A stretch of DNA of 64,000 nucleotides from Nyssa sinensis (Eukaryota > Streptophyta > Magnoliopsida > Cornales > Nyssaceae): contig CM018052.1 in assembly GCA_008638375.1 (NCBI GenBank), forward strand, positions 13,835,450 to 13,899,449, written 5' to 3'. Below the pieces are notes generated by a model. It made no database searches, was not told the DNA's origin, and worked only from the letters and a program-made list of their open reading frames with translations. Positions 57,571 to 64,000 of the stretch are shown here, in pieces; the first letter of the stretch is position 1; each line of letters opens with the position of its first letter. Position numbers and translations under genes: made by a program.

Positions 57571-60500
57571 ACATCAATTGATAAAAAGATGGTTAGAACT
57601 GTAAAGTGAGATATGTATCATTCTTCAATGGGATTGGACTACCACGTGACAGTGTGGCATTCTAATAATACTCTATCATGTGTGCTATGGCCCATTAAAA
57701 AAGATAGATCATAACACACATGATAAGACATCATTGAAAGAGTATATAACCACCTTGATAAGTGTCATAGGGTTAGTTTTTTACACTAAATTTTTTTGTA
57801 TGTTATGGTGTTGCCACTAGACAACTAGCCACTCAAGTTTGTACACACAAACACACATACTGTTTACCCAAATGGAAATTAAATAAAGCACACAAGTCAT
57901 TTACTTGGACACACCCCCAACCTTTTATTCACTAACTTTAGTTTTGAATAGAAAAGAATCTGTAGGCACAACAAAGCTCCTACAAACAACATGCACAATG
58001 TCACTCTACACTTTTTGTTTGCCACTGTAGAGACCTTGCCCCATCATTAAATATAGAAAAGCAATTGATAGCCCCAACTGCATAGGGTTTTTCTAGCACC
58101 AACCAACAATTGTCACCTTAGCTTTGCAGTCGACAACCCAAATTGCTAGGTGTGCTAGACCAACCTAACAAATGCCATATAATGTTACGAAGTTGACAAC
58201 TCCAACTACTAGGTTATGTTGGCACTAACCAACGAATGCCATCAAGGCTGGGTAGTTTGCACAAATAACTACCAGCCTTGCTATCTCTTTCAAACTATCG
58301 CCACATAAGCCCAAGGTAGTTTTCTTGTCTTAACCATTTCTATATGTAGATAAGGATAACTACTTGTAATAACTGCCTCATGCGAACCAATCAACCTTTG
58401 ATATGCCATCATGTGTCCACACATATACAAAATTACCTTTCCTAATGTCTAAAGAAGCCACTTATCAAGCCACATGCCCAAACCACTTCAAATCGTGTCT
58501 TGGACCAATGAACCCACTGATACACTAAGTCCTGCACCTTTGTCATACCCAGCCCTATGTTGCACCAAGTCATGCCACTCTTCATAGCCTAATCTCAGTA
58601 TGTTAGGCTAAGCCTATACCATGCCCTTGAGTCAAGCATCCTAAATTAACTCATGGATTCCAAGCCATGCCCAGCTCATGGCTTGGTGTTCATATACCAA
58701 GTAATAAAAAACTTCTTTCGCCACCTCTAGTGGTGGTGGAAGGACAGACCACCACAATGCTCTAAAGCTACCTATATTAACCAGTTATAGCCTTGCCCTA
58801 CAAGTGCCAAGGACCTTTGCACCCATGGGCACCCAAGCTAAACAAAAAACCACCTATATATATTTATATATATATATATATATCAAAATACAAATTACCA
58901 GACTAATAGGAGGAGACATATTTTCTTGCAAACTCAAATTTCCCAAAAGGCCAGCCAATTATGCCTAACAATGGCCAAGTGTCATGCCTTGGCCTTGGTT
59001 GGCCAAGGTATGCACTCTTGCATGTACCATTATTGTTGCCAATGTTACAAGTGCCTACCAAACTGGGTAAATAAGTCATTACTTAGACATGGCATGTTTC
59101 TCCATGCCTATGCCAACTCTTGGCCAAATGCCACTAAAGCATGACACCTCTCCCCATGCCCATGCCACTACTGTTAAGCTGTCACAGAGGGATAACACTA
59201 GGATATCACTCAAGATCCCAAAGCGTGAATATCACCTAGAATTGGGGGGAGGAAGGGTTGAATAGGTAGCTCTTGAATAAACAATTTCTTTCTATTTTGA
59301 TTTTAGTTCTTGGTTAAAACAAAAGATGACACAGTCAACAAAATCACTCAATGTGATTAATCCAACATTTATGCCCATCCACCAATGAATTATCCAAGAA
59401 TTAATCAATTACACCAACCTATCAACATTTACCAAATTGATCAATTTAGCTTATTTTTGATGCAGTTTAACAATTCAAAGCTAATTCAACTAAGTGATCA
59501 ATTTATGATTTTAATTAAGTTACTCAAGTAAGTTTTCAAATTATCAAATTAATGAACGAGTATGAATTTCATGAAAACTCAATTTCTATATTCTAGTGGA
59601 AGCATTTCAATTAAAGCAAATAGTAAATTGAAAGAGATGGAAAGAATAAGAGATTTGTAAACCGATTGATGACAGAAAAACCACCAAGGAAAATAATCCT
59701 TGGAGTAAAAATTCAGAGCAGAGCCAATGCTCAAGGAAGACTTCCACTATGATGGAAAATGAAATACAATGTATCTATGAACAAGCTTAGTACCTCAAGC
59801 TCCGTTCTCACTAATCACATCTTTAAATTCCCCTTGAATCCTCAAGCATCTCATAGCCGAAACCTTAAAAAAACCAAAATTTTTTATGGTCTCAGAATCC
59901 TCCGATCAAGTCGCTCAACAACTGTAAATCCTTACGACCTCGGTGTCCACCGATCGCTCAAAGCCGAATCCTCAAGCTTGAACTCCATCTTTCGTCAATG
60001 GTGAAATTGACATGAACCAAGGCTCTTAAATCTAATTTGGATCTAGTGGATAATCTAAGTCGATCAATGAATAAGAGTAGATATGTGTATGAATGACATG
60101 TATGAATGATCTCTCATAAGAGCTTCATTATCTATCAACAATTTTACTCTCACAATATGAGACTCTCTCATTCTATTTTTGACTACTCTAAATCATATTT
60201 TTGTGTATTTTCACAAAGAGCTTGATTGATCCCCAAATGGCTTAAAAATAGAATATAAATATGTTTTCCCCCCAGGGTTTGTTCGAACGAGCACTAGTTC
60301 GTTCGAATAAACAAGGAACAAATATCAAACAAGCACAACTCTGAGGTTGCAGCTCTTCCTTTTAATAGAGCCTTCAAACGAATGAAAACGAATGAGAACA
60401 AACTTCTCTATTGTTCGTTTGAACGAGCAACAAACAGTTGCTCATTCTTGCTTGTTTTGTGAACTAAAATTTTCCTTTAAGTATTTTAAAGATGTATTTT

Positions 60501-60702
60501 GGGAAAATTGGTTAACAACCACAAGTCAATCACATACATGATGTTATGATAAAAATTATATGCAATGCATGCATGATGTGAGTGTGTGAGATCCAAATTA
60601 AAAATCAAAAGTCCGATATACCCTTCGATAACCAAGTCGACCAGTAGTGATACATAATAATGTCTCTTGGATGAAATTGGAGAAGAACAGGTATTGAGGT
60701 AC
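57571..60702. other. unclassified, repeat-like intergenic DNA
   Basis: No gene found. 58500-59170 is rich in CATGCC/AAGCC phrases, with a TA run at 58855-58885. Near 59230, CACCTAGAATTGGGGGGAGG resembles a motif common in plant repeats. 60290-60440 holds a cluster of TTCGAACGA/GTTCGTTCGAA/GTTCGTTTGAACGA words. The frames at 58926-59144 and 59759-60004 have no recognisable domain. I cannot assign a family or borders. Confidence 0.4.
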
Positions 60703-61474
60703 TGTAACATCCCGACCCAATTAAGCGAAGAAATTGAGGATAATGACAATTATCATAAGTTAATTTGCTTATTAACCAAAGGAAATTTTAATTAAGACTA
60801 GTAGCCCGTAAATACAGAAGCAAAAATATAAATAAGAACAACTAATTCTAAAATTGGAGATGACCAATTTTGAGAATGCAAATTAATGCCAAGGGTGATA
60901 AATTGACAACGAGTTACGATAAGTGTTAATCAATGATTAACACACGAAAAGCTATGAAAACAAATTAGTGCACAAAGTGCACTTAAGCAAGACTAACGCA
61001 ATACGTGAATAAAGTAAATTTAATCAAGAATTTTTTGATAAATATAATAGATTTTAGGTATAATTAAAACACGATAAAATATACCAAGACAAGACTTGTA
61101 ATGCATGGATGAAGCATGCAAAAAATCAAAAGTCTTGCGGGAATTCCAAATGACTTTTATGATAATTAAAATACAATTTTGAAAATTCAAGAAATGCACC
61201 AAAAATGCCATACAAGTCATAAAAAGAAAAAATATGAGGAAAACCGGGCAAAATGCTCCCAACAAGATTTGAATCTTGCATTTGTGCAAGTAAAAGAAGA
61301 AGTCTCCAAAAAGATAGCTAACTAGGCTACAACATTTTTGTGCTATATATCCCACAAGAAATGTTTATAACCGATATAAATTTACAAGTCTGCATACTCA
61401 AAAGCTGAGGTGTCAACACCTCATTGGACCCTCACCTCATCCAATTAAATTTCATGCAAAGACCTAATTATGTA

Positions 61475-61522
<48 letters not shown>

Positions 61523-64000
61523 GTGTATGTTAGAAGAAAATCAGCACTTGGGTGCATATGTGTGCGGCTAAAGAGAATGAGTTGTAGAGAGAGAAAGTAA
61601 CGAGAGAAAGATGAGGCAAGAATATGGAGGAAGCCATTGATGTATACAAAGGTTGGAGGCCATAGAAGGACCTTTAGACAAACCATGGGAGCTCAAAAGC
61701 AAGCCCAAGGAACTATAGAGGGACTGAAGGCAAGGTAGCACAAAATTTTGATTTTCTCTTTGTAGAAAAAAAAAAAAAAAAAAAACTAGCATGAAAGTAC
61801 TGTTTTTGAGATTTATGAACCATGAAATGTACATGTATGTATTTAATTTTGAAAATGGAGAAGAAATGGAATCATTTGAGCTTAAGAAACTTTAAGAACC
61901 CTAAACTCAAAATGTTGGAAAAATGGGTTTTTAACCTAACTTGATTAAAACCAAATTGCATGGCCTAAAGAGCATCCAATTTGGGGTATTCTGCAACTTA
62001 TTTCATTAAAAATGGTTGAGAAACCATTAAGAACTACCGAGTTATAGCCAAGGGAGGGAAAAAAATGAAAACCTAAATTGGGGCCTGATTTACTACGTTT
62101 TGGGAATGTGAATGTGTTCCCCATACATCCAGAAACTCATAGGGAAGAAATGGGACCAAAACAACAAGTAGAACTCCATGAAATTGGAATTTTAGCACCT
62201 CGCTGAAAAAATGGGTCTCGCCGAAGACCCACTGTGTTTCCCTATTTTCATGACCAAGGTTTAATGGAATCAAATTATAACACCATATATGAAATCCTCA
62301 TGCAAAATAGGTTCGAACCCCATTGGATTTGTGGTTGGAACATGATCAGCCACGGTCGCCGGCGTCGGAGAAGGCGACTGGAACCCTCGCCAGAGAAGTG
62401 AGCAAGAAGAACAGTGACCCGAGTCGATCAACGGGTCAAGTCGGGTTGGATACCGGGTCCGGGCTGACCTGTCTGTAATTGGATTTGAATGTTAAGTGAA
62501 ACATCGTCATGTTGCCAATTAATTAAAATAAAAATAAAGATAAGGCTGACGTCATGATAATGTCAGCATAATGCAACAAGCCGGACTGAACTTGTTGGTT
62601 CTTTATTATTTTGGACCAGTTCACTTGGAAGATAACTAAACCAATTAATTTTATTTAAGTAGTTTTTAGAAATTATATTTTGGCCCCCACTAGTTTTTGT
62701 TAATTATAAATTGACCCCAACAATTTTAGTTAATTACGAAATGGCCCAGGAAATTAATTAAATAATAATTTTAAATCCTTTTAATGATAAGGTAAATTAC
62801 CAAAATTCCCTTAGGCTAAAAATAGGCCAAACGAAGGTCAATTAAAATAAAATGATAGTGTAACCCAATGATTTTTGGCATTCTGAACTTAAAGGCGGAG
62901 TCCGATTTGTAAAATTAAATCCTAAAAATATAAACGGGCAAACTGAAATAATTCTAAATACATCCTAATGATTAGTTAAGTGATCAATTGAACTCCGATG
63001 ACTGTGAAAATACATACTTTAACATTTTGGGACATTTTGGACCCAATGGCAGGATCTATTTTGTGAAACAAAGTCCCAGAAATATAAACACGTGAAAAGT
63101 CAAAATTTTCATTTTACCCTTAGTAGTCCAAAAGCCAGTTAAATGTCAAATGTAACATATTCTGACTTTATTTGACATTCTGGACTTAACGGTGGAGCCC
63201 ATTTTAGCAAACAAAGTATCAAAAAAGTGTGACACGTGAAAGTGTAAAATTACAAAAATGTCCTTAGGCTTAATATAAGCCACAAATAAGCTAATTAAGA
63301 TTCGTAAAAGCCTAAATTGACTGTATTCGATATTCCAGACTTGACGGTTACATCCTTTTGAGAAAAAAAAAATTGGTAACAAACTAAAAAATGACGAATA
63401 CATCCCTAAGACTTAATGAAGTTACGAGAAATGTATAGATGAAATTAAAAGGTCCTTGTAAATGTTATAAGGACCAATTAGACTCAAAATGAAGCCTGAA
63501 TACATAAAATTATGAACGGAGAAATATAGGCTATTAAAAAAGAATAAATTACCATTATGCCCTTGAAAAACCAAATAAGCTATAAAGCGTTAGGAAATCC
63601 TAAATTGGGAATTTGAGAATCTCTTAATCAATTAGACTAAGTTCAAACGAACTTAAAATGCTAAATAAGAATGTTTAGAATTAGAATGAATATTAATTCA
63701 TAATGCAATGTACTTTTAATCTGTGATTACAAGATCACCCAAACGATAAAAAATGGAAAGAAAGCTATGTGATAGCTACTATAGTACCCGCATGGTAATG
63801 CGATGCTACGAACCCAATGTAAGTAAACCCAAACTCTAACATGTGTATTTCTACTCTGACAATGTGGACTGCTTGTATAGCTGCCAATCTTTGTTTCTTG
63901 AAATTGTATATCTGTAATTACTTCGATTCCACAACCCATTGATTACTGTGTTTTCCATTATATGGAAACTTTTGATTCATTGATATCCTATTTGTTATGA
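60703..64000 (+). repeat. third LTR of the LARD-like family, truncated by the window end
   Basis: TGTAACATCCCGACCCAATT at 60703 matches the reverse complement of the LARD LTR ends at 17403 and 24481. The match continues in inverse order to 64000, which corresponds to about 14300 in the left LARD LTR. About 1.1 kb of LTR should lie beyond the window. TA run at 61483-61520, poly(A) at 61766-61785, tRNA-like block about 61264-61329, dyad modules at 62885, 63039, 63182 and 63337. Whether this is a solo LTR or the start of an element cannot be told. Confidence 0.88.

Overview
The window is transposon-packed nuclear DNA of a flowering plant. The evidence is the primer-binding sites complementary to plant initiator-methionine tRNA, chromovirus (Tekay/Del-like), Tat-like and Ty1/copia pol remnants, AT-rich spacer, and a fragment of plant mitochondrial DNA carrying pieces of rrn18 and nad6. 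I find no host gene, no intact transposon gene and no functional RNA gene. All coding matches are broken retroelement fragments. Family names are my recognition of motifs, not search results.

Layout. 1-10072: a minus-strand Tekay-type element (3' LTR 1-2040, pol and gag 2070-6553, PBS 6771-6782, 5' LTR 6786-9438), followed by the 3' end of a second copy (9439-10072), giving a tandem LTR-internal-LTR-internal array. 10073-13173 and 24482-26274: an old plus-strand Tat-type element. It keeps RNase H and integrase, a 92-bp tandem array and an antisense gene, and was split at 13174-24481 by a coding-free element with 4.2-kb LTRs (LARD-like, minus strand). 26280-57236: one minus-strand copia element (TSD ACCTA) that would be about 8.3 kb if emptied. 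It received five gypsy-type insertions: 28491-31989 (TSD ATATA), 32403-37403 (ATGTA, carrying a mitochondrial insert), 39573-43896 (AATGT), 45020-50794 (CCAAT, abnormal) and 52753-56737 (CCTCA/CCTAA). 57242-60702: probable end of the Tat LTR, then unclassified repeat-like DNA. 60703-64000: a third LTR of the LARD-like family, running off the window.

Relative order: Tat first; then LARD and copia into Tat; then the gypsy LTRs into copia; then mitochondrial DNA into one of those LTRs. The LTR families barely align overall but share modules: a TGTAACACCC start, a TGACGTCG-type box, a dyad repeated about every 143 bp, a palindrome near the R region, similar U5 ends, and a stem-loop beside the polypurine tract whose stem changes in a compensated way between families. 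The LARD-like and short elements therefore probably used the proteins of Tekay-type relatives. The strangest object is 45020-50794: its left end is an inverted copy of the U5 end of its right LTR, yet a perfect 5-bp target duplication flanks it.
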